A DNA stretch of 42,131 nt from CAWHPS01 sp963831235 (GCA_963831235.1 CAWHPS010000072.1:1-42131), one strand, 5' to 3'. Counted from the first letter of the stretch, positions 31,475 to 40,327 are shown. The notes: generated by a model from the letters alone, not told the origin. Program-made: numbers and translations.

Positions 31475-31874
31475 AGTTTTCTTCGACTCCGCAGCCTTCT
31501 ACGCACTGGCTGACAAAGACGACCAGTACAATGAGAAGGCACTCGACTATCTCCGTTCCGCCATACAGAAACACACAGTTTTTATCACCTCAAATTGGGT
31601 CATAAACGAAACAGCCATGCTGATCTCCCGGTCTGTATCAAAAAATGCTGCGATACGTTTTTTAGATACATCCACCACAAATCCGTCTATTGAAATCATT
31701 CGTATCGAAGCTGCTGTTGAACAGGAAGCATTGGAATTGTTCCGGAAATATAAGGATCAAGATTTCTCAATTGTGGATTGTTCATCTTTTGTGCTGATGC
31801 GCAAGACCAATTGCAAACAATGCTTTACGTTTGACGATCACTTCCGGACAATGCGTTTTACCGTTGAACCCTGA
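31461..31874 (+). CDS. vapC: VapC-type PIN-domain ribonuclease toxin
   Basis: The 137-residue PIN protein has all four acidic positions: D9 in VFFDSAAFYA, E50 in NWVINETAML, D106 in DFSIVDCSSFVLM and D125 in TFDDHF. Such toxins cleave tRNA or rRNA at single sites. The length is normal and the gene appears intact, in contrast to the broken PIN gene 700 bases upstream. Its start lies inside the antitoxin gene (14-base overlap). A hairpin follows at 31974. Confidence 0.88.
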   Translation: MNAHKVFFDSAAFYALADKDDQYNEKALDYLRSAIQKHTVFITSNWVINETAMLISRSVSKNAAIRFLDTSTTNPSIEIIRIEAAVEQEALELFRKYKDQDFSIVDCSSFVLMRKTNCKQCFTFDDHFRTMRFTVEP

Positions 31875-31886
31875 CCTTACCCGACT

Positions 31887-31957
31887 GATCAAGGGATACA
31901 CTGTTATTTTAAAAATCCAATATGTTTCCTGTACAAGCATATAAGTGCAAAGAAAAA
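31887..31957. pseudogene. 71-bp duplicated fragment of the lipoprotein gene at 32221-32931
   Basis: These 71 bases align without gaps to 32301-32371, which lie inside the lipoprotein coding region (around residues 187-210). Shared words include GATCAAGGGATACACTGTTA and ACAAGCATATA. Copying of a bit of the neighbouring gene into the end of the toxin-antitoxin island marks the island's right border. Confidence 0.75.
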
Positions 31958-31973
31958 TAAAAATAGCCTGCTT

Positions 31974-31992
31974 CTGACACAGCTTGTGTCAG
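31974..31992 (+). terminator. Possible terminator hairpin after vapC
   Basis: CTGACACA (31974-31981) pairs perfectly with TGTGTCAG (31985-31992) around a GCT loop and is followed by TTTGTTGGG. The T-run is short, so this is only a weak candidate for ending vapBC transcription, 100 bases after the stop. Confidence 0.35.
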
Positions 31993-32005
31993 TTTGTTGG
32001 GTGTT

Positions 32006-32143
32006 ATGACTAAAGATTTTGCTCTCTTGCGGGTGACCCATGCTTCGACATTGCTCAGCACGAGTCCCCCTTTCCCTCTTCCCTACGAGTAAGGAAGGGG
32101 GTTAATACGTTTTGTTGGTCACCCGTAAACAAACCGAATCCTA
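32006..32143. repeat. Family C interspersed repeat, copy 2
   Basis: It has CGGGTGACC (32030-32038) and GGTCACCCG (32117-32125) as perfect inverted repeats, enclosing a CCCCCTTTCC / GGAAGGGGG stem, and ends ACAAACCGAATCCT. It matches 27871-27978. The 346-base gap 31875-32220 holds this element, the 71-bp gene fragment and a hairpin; no gene is seen. Confidence 0.65.
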
Positions 32144-32220
32144 CAATGTTTTAGCATCCCTCACCTTAAGACAACTGCATTGCTATCCCCTCTTGGGTCT
32201 GTCATTTTGGGTCATATGAT

Positions 32221-32931
32221 TTATTTTACCGTTATATAGACCATTACCGGTTTTGAAGAAAGAAACACATACCCATCTCCATATTCGCCTTTAATATAGG
32301 GATCAAGGGATACACTGTTATTTTTGAAATCCGGTACATTTCCAATACAAGCATATATGTTCAAAGAAAAAGAATGGCGGCCTGAAGGAATGGAAACGGT
32401 TAATGTTTGCTCTGTAACAACTGTATCATGGTTATCCAACTGAACCCTGAAGAAATCACATGGAGTTGCAGTCCATTCCAATAAATATTCGATGTCAGCA
32501 TTTAAAGTATCATAATGAGTCAAACCGGGTACGAGAGGCGATTGTGCAACATAATTAATCCATAAATCCTTGACAGGTGAAGGAATTCTAATGGAACCTG
32601 TTGTTTTCCGATGAGCAGAGCCTATTTCAATATTTAGAAACGAATCGGTTAAAGGAGCGGTATATGCAAAATGAGGTTGATAATTGAAATTTATAACCGG
32701 GAGGATAATATTATTGATTTTGCAAATCGGGAATGTGTCGATAACCTGAAACGAAACAGTGATATTCCTATCCCCTGCTGACACAATAAAAGCCTGTTTC
32801 AAACCCGAATAATAAAATGTGTCTGTTACTTTGGTTATTTCTGTTATTGGGGCAACCGGGCTTGATTCCTTTGAGCAGCCCCCGAAAAGGATAATGAGAA
32901 ACAATGATGTTATCGTGATGAATAAGTGCAT
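32221..32931 (-). CDS. Lipoprotein, unknown function
   Basis: The 236-residue protein has a lipoprotein signal MHLFITITSLFLIILFGGC with lipobox FGGC, followed by SKESSPVAPITEIT, the Pro/Ser-rich linker common in FCB lipoproteins. The mature part is predicted all-beta with regular Tyr/Thr alternation and may form two fibronectin-like domains. No enzyme motif is seen. A 71-bp piece of this gene is copied at 31887-31957. It is the last of a run of minus-strand genes for exported proteins, 133 bases after the serpin gene. Confidence 0.72.
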   Translation of the reverse strand: MHLFITITSLFLIILFGGCSKESSPVAPITEITKVTDTFYYSGLKQAFIVSAGDRNITVSFQVIDTFPICKINNIILPVINFNYQPHFAYTAPLTDSFLNIEIGSAHRKTTGSIRIPSPVKDLWINYVAQSPLVPGLTHYDTLNADIEYLLEWTATPCDFFRVQLDNHDTVVTEQTLTVSIPSGRHSFSLNIYACIGNVPDFKNNSVSLDPYIKGEYGDGYVFLSSKPVMVYITVK

Positions 32932-33064
32932 GTTCTCCTATTTTTAAACTTTAGCTGTAGCTTGAATTGACATATTGCCTTTTTTCATAAAATAAATTAC
33001 GTCAGAACATAAATATGTCAAGATAATAAAATAAATAGTTGATAACGAAGCAGCATATTTTACC

Positions 33065-34396
33065 CTATTTGACATTTGGATTATTTACCCTACCATAAAA
33101 CAATATATTATGAAGGGTGTTGTCTGAAATTATGAATAAGAACGGATGATCGGCCTTAAATATTTCCGGTGATAATGTTACGGGTGCACTAGCTATCAAT
33201 AATGAGACAGCAACACCTGTAGCAGCAGCTGCTTTTGTTCCTTCTTCTGATATTTCAACCCAGGCTTTATGCCTTATTGAAGACACATAAAGCGTGTCTT
33301 CAACCGCATTCTTTGACAATTTGGTTAAATTTGCAGCTTTGGAGAAAGCGTCTTTCATTCCTAACTTTTCTAATATAGGTTGTACTGATAAATCCAGCAT
33401 AAAGGAGAGAATTGGGAGTGAGACTTCAACCTGATGTTTTAACAATTGATTTGACTTGTCGAATATTGAGCTAATTTTATTTTCAATATTCGATATGTCA
33501 ATTTTCTTGTTTGGTAGAATGACCAGCATTGATAGGCTTTTTCCCTGATAGTCAAGTTTTATTAATTGATATGTTGTGTCTTTTAAATATTCAAATGAAC
33601 CTGTCCGCCTCATCATTTTTGCCTGGATTGTTTTATTAGCGTTTAAATAAAATGGTTCATTTATTGTAAGTTCTTTTTGAAAAGGTATAGCCCATTTTCC
33701 ATAAAAACTAATGGCATCAACGATTACAGCTCTTGTAAATTCGGTAATCATGCCTTCCTCGAAAATACTTTTTATCTTTGAATCCGTTTCTTTTTCCACC
33801 CACTTGTTAATTATAGTTCGCGCAAACTCCGGGGATTTCTTAAAATCAACAGAATCAATTTGAGCATTATAATAATCTTTTGAAAGACTTTTAAAGTCCA
33901 CCTCTATTGGATACTCCTTTTGCAGCCATATTGAATTTGCTATCTTGAGTTCGATCGAATCTTCCTTGCAGTAATTCTTGTATTTTTCCTGTAACAATTG
34001 AAATGATTTATTAAGTGTGTTATTATCTTGCCTAAAATTCAGTGCATTACGAATTTGGGCTTCTGTGTTATTAGCCGCCCCATTAAGAAGCATTGCAAGC
34101 GCCAAAGAAATGCTATATGGTGAGACAATAATATTACCAGGATTATTTGTAGATACCTCCTGATATAATTTGAACGAGAAATCCGTTATATTTCCAGCAA
34201 CAGTATTTAGATTAGAATCCTTTATGTTGTTTGTTGTATCTCCCTTATTCCCGAACTGGGCCTGAGTCCTATTGGTTTTATTTTTATGCAAAGAGTTCTC
34301 TGGAACAGTATCTTTGGGCTTGCATTTAGAAAAGAAACCAATTGCTGATAGTAAAAGACAAAGGACAATAAAAAGCTGACGAGATTTAAGGTTCAT
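33065..34396 (-). CDS. Serpin-family protease inhibitor, exported
   Basis: The 443-residue protein is a complete serpin behind a signal sequence (MNLKSRQLFIVLCLLLSAIG). FSKC at the end of the signal is an imperfect lipobox, so lipidation is uncertain. Landmarks are NIIVSPYSISLALAMLLNGA, VIVDAISFYGKWAIPF (shutter and breach strands), the hinge EEGTKAAAATG near residues 382-392 and ADHPFLFIISDNTLHNILFY followed by GRVNNP. The alanine-rich hinge marks an inhibitory serpin. The scissile bond is probably in SLLIASAPVTL; hydrophobic and small residues there suggest elastase-, chymotrypsin- or subtilisin-like targets. The reactive loop is about four residues longer than in antithrombin. Confidence 0.92.
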   Translation of the reverse strand: MNLKSRQLFIVLCLLLSAIGFFSKCKPKDTVPENSLHKNKTNRTQAQFGNKGDTTNNIKDSNLNTVAGNITDFSFKLYQEVSTNNPGNIIVSPYSISLALAMLLNGAANNTEAQIRNALNFRQDNNTLNKSFQLLQEKYKNYCKEDSIELKIANSIWLQKEYPIEVDFKSLSKDYYNAQIDSVDFKKSPEFARTIINKWVEKETDSKIKSIFEEGMITEFTRAVIVDAISFYGKWAIPFQKELTINEPFYLNANKTIQAKMMRRTGSFEYLKDTTYQLIKLDYQGKSLSMLVILPNKKIDISNIENKISSIFDKSNQLLKHQVEVSLPILSFMLDLSVQPILEKLGMKDAFSKAANLTKLSKNAVEDTLYVSSIRHKAWVEISEEGTKAAAATGVAVSLLIASAPVTLSPEIFKADHPFLFIISDNTLHNILFYGRVNNPNVK

Positions 34397-34415
34397 TTAG
34401 TGTTGAGTGTTGATT

Positions 34416-34976
34416 TTATTGTGAAACAAATATCAGTGCATTATCAAATTTGTTGTGCAAATATAATGTGTCTTTTCCATGAAAAGAATAATGGGTGGTA
34501 GCGTTAAAGTACATACTGCGTGTTTTTTTGTGAAACATATCAGGCACCGGTATTGGCTTGGGATTTATACAATCAAAAAGAGTAGATGAACAATAATCAA
34601 AACAAATCGAATCACCATGCATTTTATAGGTACCTTCCGATGTATTACATTTGTCGTCTGTAGAGAAAATGTTGTTTTGATCCGTTGGAATTATTGAATA
34701 TTTAGGACGTTCAAAAGAAAGGACTAAAGCAAGCTGCTCAATTTTCACCGGTCCTGACCGGCTAAACTCGGTTTTATGCTTAACTCTCGCCCTTCTTCCT
34801 GCACGGACATCTTCAACTGAAGCAGTATCCATGCAAAACACATAATATATGCTATCCGTATGGAATTGCATCTTTGTTGCATTTTCAATGCCAATCAATT
34901 TCCAGTGATGTCTTGTAAGATTATTGCATGACAAAGAAAACAGACAAAGCAATAAAGATAGGGCTTTGGTTTTCAT
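34416..34976 (-). CDS. Lipoprotein, unknown function
   Basis: I place the start at ATG 34976 because the product then opens with a lipoprotein signal, MKTKALSLLLCLFSLSC, ending in a lipobox (SLSC). A longer frame back to 35069 would run into the preceding gene. An ATG at 34988 is also possible. The mature 170 residues are rich in Cys (VFCMD, DKCNTSEG, DSICFDYCSSTLFDC) and may form disulphides, suiting the periplasm or cell surface. No family was recognised. It lies 35 bases after the large enzyme gene and 19 bases before the serpin gene, so the three are probably one transcript. Confidence 0.65.
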   Translation of the reverse strand: MKTKALSLLLCLFSLSCNNLTRHHWKLIGIENATKMQFHTDSIYYVFCMDTASVEDVRAGRRARVKHKTEFSRSGPVKIEQLALVLSFERPKYSIIPTDQNNIFSTDDKCNTSEGTYKMHGDSICFDYCSSTLFDCINPKPIPVPDMFHKKTRSMYFNATTHYSFHGKDTLYLHNKFDNALIFVSQ

Positions 34977-35011
34977 GTTTTTGGTCATCGATTGCAAATA
35001 AAACTTATTCC

Positions 35012-38000
35012 TCAGCGTAACAATACCATTTTTATACTCTTGGCATAGCCTCCTGCCTTTAAATGGCAAATATAAACCCCGCTGTGTACTTGCCTGCCTT
35101 TATTGTCACTTGCATCCCAACTTATTGAATAGTAGTTTGGTGCTTGATCTTTTTTTAAGGTTGACCAAACTAACTGCCCGGCCATATTAAAGATTGCGAT
35201 TGAAGCATCAAGACGCTTTTCATTTTTTATACCTGGAATCGCATAAAATATTGTTGTTATTGGGTTAAAGGGATTGGGAACATTTTGATTCAACGCAAAT
35301 GGAATCCTCTGAACAATGTCAGGTTCAATTATAGTATCTGTAATTGCCTGACGCGTTTCAATTGCTCTTTTAGCTGTATAAGGAGATCCAAATACATCCT
35401 TAACCAATGGCTGAGTGCAACCACCTAACGAAGAACTAAAAGAGCTACCCTGTTGTGCCCAGAATCCATTTGATAAAGTTATTGACTGATTTGCATTCAT
35501 AATTGTATTGGAAAAAGGCGCGAGTGTAACCCCCTGCACGCCAAGTTTATTTGCTGAGCAGAACGTATTCACAGGATTTGATGTTGTTAGGTTAAGATTA
35601 CTTACATAACCATCCCATCCATTAAAAGTATTATATGGCCCCAGTGACCCTTTAACAATTTGTTCAGGATTACCCGTGAAATCAAGCACACCATAATCTG
35701 CATCTGTTGAAATTCCATTGATGGTCACGACATTTCCAGAAGCTGGGTTAGCATTAACAAATACATATCTTACAATCCCATTTCCTGCACTACTATTTTT
35801 AACACAAATCGAAGCCCCTGAAACCGTTACAGGCAGGTATGCGGCCTGAGTGATGTTCAGGGTTTCAGATATTTTCCTAACTTCAAAAGTAGATATGAAT
35901 GATACTTGTGCCTGCGGGGTAGTGGGTGCGAAGGTTAATTCAGATACTGTCAATGCTCCATCTTTACCTGGATTATAGGTTCTATCTGCCAAAATAGCCG
36001 CAACACCTGAAACACTGGAAAACAAATGTGCTCTAAAGGAGCTTTTTGTCATTGCTTTTCCGCAAAGATAATATGCATTACCAACAACACTACCTGTTGT
36101 TCCTTGTGGCAAGTTATAATGCAATGCAAAATTAGAAGCGGAGAGTGTTTTGGCCAAGTCAAAAACAAACACATCCCGGTCGTGGAGTATTACACCACGC
36201 CTTTCCACAGAGGCAGGACAACTCGGAGAAGGTAAATCAAAATTGTATTGCACCTCAAAACCATGAAGGAATTGTTGTGCCTTCATAATCTGGCCGCCTC
36301 CACAGGAATTATCCAAACTAGGCGACCCTGAGGAATAATCCGGCCCCAATTTGGTTATTAACTGGGCAGTGACGTATGTTGCATTGATGCCAAACATTTG
36401 GGCGAGCATATTTTTAACGCCATTAGCATCCAAATTACCGTTTTTATTGATACCACTACCATTGAGTGTAACAACATTATGAACTTCATAGCCTGATTTG
36501 TTATGCCTGGTAGGAAAGGCACCATACCCTGGGTCTAGCACAACTCTTTCAACTGAACCAATATCCCCTTCCTGAGAATAATTAATGGCAATACTACCGT
36601 TATCCTGTTGATCATGTGTACTGCCTTCCTGCCATGTCTGTCCACTTTCACCAATTAAAGTGACATCAATTTGATTGTCCGCATCTTTTGAGCGTGCTTT
36701 TGCAACCCCACCACTAAAGCAAATATGAGGAAATTCAACTGCCTGCTTTGTTCCAGTATAGGCATAAACTTCAATAGCAGGCCATGTCAGGAATCTTTTT
36801 GGTATTTCTGTGTGATATGTACCTCTACCGTCTGCGTCAAAAGCTTTTAAAGGTAAACCTTCAGGTAGTATTTTATAATATTTTATTGTGTAATCAATAA
36901 ACCGATAATCGCCTGTAAGCGAAAAAAATGGGGCTAACCACGGTCTTGCACCTTGACCTGCATCATCAACTGCCGGCACTTCACCGGACTGGTCTAATAT
37001 GCTTAATAACCAAGAACCATTTTTATCGAAATTTGGGCTTAAAAAAGGAGATTGTATTGCATATTTTTTACAATAATATGCGAATGGCAGCAATTGTTCT
37101 TGCGTGTACTGAGAATATTGAGTTCCCTCACCAAAGGCGCCAGAATTAGCATCATATTTTCCTGGAATTATACTTTCAAGTACTTTTTGGTTGCTAATGC
37201 CGGCATTAATACTTCTTTCCACAAATGCAAGGCTTGAAAAGAGTTTTATAATTATATTGTTGTTTTTATAAATTGGCTGGAGAAAATCTGCAAATTGCCT
37301 AACATCAGATATGTATTTTTGTATATCGTTATTATAAGTGGACAAAAAGGTTGGGTCATAAGTACAGAGCAAACCAATGTTCAGTAAGTATTCGCAAGTT
37401 GTAAGGGTTATCAAATCCATTTTAGGAACATCCTGAGACAACTGAACTAGTGATGGCGTCGCATCCCATTGATCCATTAAAATAGTACCACATGCGATTG
37501 CTGATGGTGCTGCATTAGCATAGTAGGCTAGATAGTCCATCCATTCCCCAATATCGTACCCCGAAGGCTTCGATGGTGGGGTTGCTATTTGATTTGCCAT
37601 TGCATCACAAGGAAAGATGATATTTTTTAAAGCCTCTATTTCTCGTTGCAAAGCAAACCCTCCATTATAATTTGGAGTGGTACAAACTTCTAAAGGAGTG
37701 CAATGTGGACAGGTTCGAGGAATAAAGCAGTTTGGTATAACATTAACGTGTAGATTCAGTTTATAATTTGCCGGTAAATATTTTCTTGGGGCTCCTGAAA
37801 TATAAGAATAGAGCAAATCTGCAAGATATAATTCACTGTTAGCAGCAGCGCTCTGTATTGTTTTTATCTCGGGATCATAAATTGTGTTTATTGTAAATTC
37901 GGCTCCTTGGTCGTATAGTCTTTTTAATTCATTATATAATTTTTCATATATAGGATTTGTCATCAAGGCAACATGGTTTTGTTTACGATACGCCAAGTCG

Positions 38001-38731
38001 TTAACAGCTTCTCTAAAATTAAAATAATATGGTTGGGTTTTACCCAGTCCTGGTGCAATCAAACCAGACATTGTGCTTTGAAAATTGGAATAAAACCCTT
38101 TATCACCAATAGCATCAGTCGAAGCAGGTAAAAGAGCGGGTCCTATATCGATTGTATTTGATATTGGAAAACCCGAACCTATTTTTATCCAAACCGGATT
38201 ATTGGCATCAACAAAAGCGATCGAAAAGGTAAGAAGTCCTGATTCTGCAGCCATTTTGATATATAGTTCAGTTTTACCAGGCAATCGAAATAATGCGCCT
38301 TTTTTAATTTGGCTGTTAATACTTTCCTGATATGAAAGGTCTCCAGCGTTGTTTAACCCTAAAAAGCAATAATCGCCATTCGCACACTTCCTAAGCAATA
38401 TGCCGGAGAGAGCATCGGCATTGCGCAGACCACTTATTCCGATCTTCGCCGAAAACATCCCTTGCGGATTATTGCCAAACCTCATGTAAGCATGCATTAT
38501 TGGTGATGCAGATAAACCAGAAATCATTTTTCCATTAATCACAATTTGTTGACTCGTTCCATCCCCGCTTGTGGCATACGCTGGTGGAATCTCAATTTGG
38601 CTTGAGTTCGTTGAGGGAAACGTTGCGTAATTAAAAGTTAAGACTGCGCAAAAAAGAGTTGAGAATAAACCACTAATAATAAGAAAAATAAAAACAATTT
38701 TTGAAATTGAGAATATTTTTGCCATGTTCAA
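35012..38731 (-). CDS. Large secreted heparinase II/III-like protein with FlgD/T9SS-type C-terminal sorting domain
   Basis: The 1239-residue protein has a signal peptide (about 1-29), a LamG-like beta domain (about 30-225), a helical toroid (about 230-620) and a beta-sandwich with THDQQDNGSIAINY near residue 704, VVLDPGYGAF near 732 and HNVVTLNG near 750. These match the H-x3-D-x-S, D-P-G and H-N blocks of heparinase II/III-type polysaccharide lyases (PF07940), so it probably cleaves an acidic polysaccharide. Next comes a GFWAQQGSSF stack domain, then QNVPNPFNPITTIFYAIP to the end (about 1147-1239), a FlgD-like sorting domain of type IX secretion. Substrate and lyase activity are inferred. 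The upstream DNA is part of a tandem duplication. Confidence 0.7.
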   Translation of the reverse strand: MNMAKIFSISKIVFIFLIISGLFSTLFCAVLTFNYATFPSTNSSQIEIPPAYATSGDGTSQQIVINGKMISGLSASPIMHAYMRFGNNPQGMFSAKIGISGLRNADALSGILLRKCANGDYCFLGLNNAGDLSYQESINSQIKKGALFRLPGKTELYIKMAAESGLLTFSIAFVDANNPVWIKIGSGFPISNTIDIGPALLPASTDAIGDKGFYSNFQSTMSGLIAPGLGKTQPYYFNFREAVNDLAYRKQNHVALMTNPIYEKLYNELKRLYDQGAEFTINTIYDPEIKTIQSAAANSELYLADLLYSYISGAPRKYLPANYKLNLHVNVIPNCFIPRTCPHCTPLEVCTTPNYNGGFALQREIEALKNIIFPCDAMANQIATPPSKPSGYDIGEWMDYLAYYANAAPSAIACGTILMDQWDATPSLVQLSQDVPKMDLITLTTCEYLLNIGLLCTYDPTFLSTYNNDIQKYISDVRQFADFLQPIYKNNNIIIKLFSSLAFVERSINAGISNQKVLESIIPGKYDANSGAFGEGTQYSQYTQEQLLPFAYYCKKYAIQSPFLSPNFDKNGSWLLSILDQSGEVPAVDDAGQGARPWLAPFFSLTGDYRFIDYTIKYYKILPEGLPLKAFDADGRGTYHTEIPKRFLTWPAIEVYAYTGTKQAVEFPHICFSGGVAKARSKDADNQIDVTLIGESGQTWQEGSTHDQQDNGSIAINYSQEGDIGSVERVVLDPGYGAFPTRHNKSGYEVHNVVTLNGSGINKNGNLDANGVKNMLAQMFGINATYVTAQLITKLGPDYSSGSPSLDNSCGGGQIMKAQQFLHGFEVQYNFDLPSPSCPASVERRGVILHDRDVFVFDLAKTLSASNFALHYNLPQGTTGSVVGNAYYLCGKAMTKSSFRAHLFSSVSGVAAILADRTYNPGKDGALTVSELTFAPTTPQAQVSFISTFEVRKISETLNITQAAYLPVTVSGASICVKNSSAGNGIVRYVFVNANPASGNVVTINGISTDADYGVLDFTGNPEQIVKGSLGPYNTFNGWDGYVSNLNLTTSNPVNTFCSANKLGVQGVTLAPFSNTIMNANQSITLSNGFWAQQGSSFSSSLGGCTQPLVKDVFGSPYTAKRAIETRQAITDTIIEPDIVQRIPFALNQNVPNPFNPITTIFYAIPGIKNEKRLDASIAIFNMAGQLVWSTLKKDQAPNYYSISWDASDNKGRQVHSGVYICHLKAGGYAKSIKMVLLR

Positions 38732-38757
38732 TGCCTTTCTTAAATATGGAGCTTTAT

Positions 38758-39438
38758 TTAACGGGATATATGTTTTTCTTTTTCAATAAATTCATTTATA
38801 AACGAACAATAATCATATTTTTGACCATTATATCTGGTGAGAAGAATATATTCAAACCAACTACCGTCACCTTGGCTATCTGTTGATACTCTTCTAAAAA
38901 CGCCCCCTATCCCTGTTGAATAAATTGCGTCTCGCCTTAAGCCATCAGAAGTGGTTTTACGAAAAGCATAGCTACCATTATCCATTAAAAACTGCAGTGA
39001 ATCATATTGTATTGACTTAAAAAGCGGGAAAAGAAGAGGTTTGATATCAGAATTTCCAGAGGCGCTGTCAAAAGAATCGTAATTTCTCTTGTATTGAACT
39101 ATCTCATATTTTTTAGATGTAATTATTGCAAATGTTGCACTCGTATCCGTCGTATCATTTAAAATAATATCAAAAGAGTCCGACCTGGCAGTTGATTGCT
39201 CAGTCCTTTCGTACTGGTAATAATAATAGTAATGCCATTGATCTCCAATCCGTAGTGGTGCGTAAGAGGTTCCGTATCCCCGGATCACAGAGTCTATTAC
39301 TTCGTATTTACAGGTGGAATCGTATAAAGCGTGTTCGTATAGATTTGGTGGCCATAAAGGATCAGGATCATAAAAAGGGTTCTGCTTTATGCAGGAAATA
39401 ACTAACAATAAAAGTAGGATGCCAATTATTATTTTCAA
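38758..39438 (-). CDS. Lipoprotein, copy 1 of tandem pair
   Basis: The 226-residue protein starts at TTG 39438 (GGAGGG 6 bases upstream), opening MKIIIGILLLLLVISC with the lipobox VISC. It continues NPFYDPDPLWPPNLYEHALY and GTSYAPLRIGDQWHYYYYYQ, a beta-rich domain with IGDQW resembling other FCB lipoproteins that use this motif to start a lipocalin-like barrel. No catalytic residues are seen. The paralogue lies directly upstream at 39555. The two differ mainly in the central DSFDSASGNSDIKPL / DPSDSVFSAPELEPV part, which could be an exposed loop. Confidence 0.72.
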   Translation of the reverse strand: MKIIIGILLLLLVISCIKQNPFYDPDPLWPPNLYEHALYDSTCKYEVIDSVIRGYGTSYAPLRIGDQWHYYYYYQYERTEQSTARSDSFDIILNDTTDTSATFAIITSKKYEIVQYKRNYDSFDSASGNSDIKPLLFPLFKSIQYDSLQFLMDNGSYAFRKTTSDGLRRDAIYSTGIGGVFRRVSTDSQGDGSWFEYILLTRYNGQKYDYCSFINEFIEKEKHISR

Positions 39439-39554
39439 AATATACCCTCCAAATTATTTGATAGCCTAATTCAACTTTATAGGAAAAATAAAGACATTTT
39501 TTGAGATTGATATTTTTTTTACCATTCAATGCCTTTCTTAAATATAGAGCCTAT

Positions 39555-40217
39555 TTAACGGGATACATGTTTTTCTTTTTCAATAAATTCATTTAAAAAC
39601 GAACAATAATCATATTGTTGCCCATTATATCTTGTAAGAAGAATATATTTGTACCAACTATCGTAACCTTGGCTAGCTGTTGATATTCTTCGATAAACGA
39701 TCCCTATTCCTGTTGAATAGATTACGTTCTGCCTTAAGTCATAATTTGTGCCAGAAGAAGGGGTTTTACGAAAAGCATAGTTACCATTATCCATTAAAAA
39801 CTGCAATGAATCATATTGTGCTGATTTATAAAGCGGATAAAAAACAGGTTCCAATTCGGGGGCTGAAAAGACGCTGTCAGAAGGATCGTAATTTCTCTTG
39901 TATTGAACTTCATCGTATTTTTTAGATGAAATTATAGCAAATGTTACAGTTGTATCCGTTGTGTCATTTAAAATAAAATCAAATGAGTCCGCAGTAGCAG
40001 TTGATTGCTCAGTTTTATCATACTGGTAATAAGAATAGTAATGCCACTGATCTCCAATCCGTAGTGGTGCATACGAGGTTCCGTATCCCCGGATCACAGA
40101 GTCTTTTACTTCGTATTTACAGGCGGAATCGTATAAAGCGTGTTCGTATAGATTTGGTGGCCATATAGGATCAGGGTCATAAAAAGGGTTCTGCTTTATG
40201 CAGGAAATAACTAACAA
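39555..40217 (-). CDS. Lipoprotein, copy 2 of tandem pair, start codon altered
   Basis: This is the paralogue of the preceding entry (same NPFYDPDPIWPPNLYEHALY and IGDQWHYYSYYQY). The position matching the TTG start of copy 1 reads TTT here (40245-40247) because of one base change, so the natural start is lost. The first usable codon is TTG 40217, which would leave only MLVISC before the lipid cysteine. The ATT at 40250-40248, close to GGAGG, would restore the full signal peptide. The rest of the frame is intact, so the gene is either rescued by a rare ATT start or newly silenced. Confidence 0.55.
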   Translation of the reverse strand: MLVISCIKQNPFYDPDPIWPPNLYEHALYDSACKYEVKDSVIRGYGTSYAPLRIGDQWHYYSYYQYDKTEQSTATADSFDFILNDTTDTTVTFAIISSKKYDEVQYKRNYDPSDSVFSAPELEPVFYPLYKSAQYDSLQFLMDNGNYAFRKTPSSGTNYDLRQNVIYSTGIGIVYRRISTASQGYDSWYKYILLTRYNGQQYDYCSFLNEFIEKEKHVSR

Positions 40218-40327
40218 TAAAGGTACGATACCTATTATGATTTTAAAAATATGCCCTCCTTACAAATTATGTGCTGGCGTAATTCAGCCCATAAAAATGA
40301 GCATTTCGTTTATAGATGTCAATTTTT

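Larger units (their letters stand above)
38700..40260. repeat. Tandem duplication of about 0.8 kb carrying a lipoprotein gene and the 5' edge of its neighbour
   Basis: The stretch from about 38700 to 39450 recurs from about 39490 to 40260. The similarity covers the two lipoprotein genes and also the DNA downstream of them: TTCAATGCCTTTCTTAAATAT appears at about 38728 and 39523, and the sequence over the start codon of the heparinase-like gene has a decayed twin at 39490-39530. Thus one unit of promoter, gene and neighbour start was copied head to tail. Confidence 0.85.
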
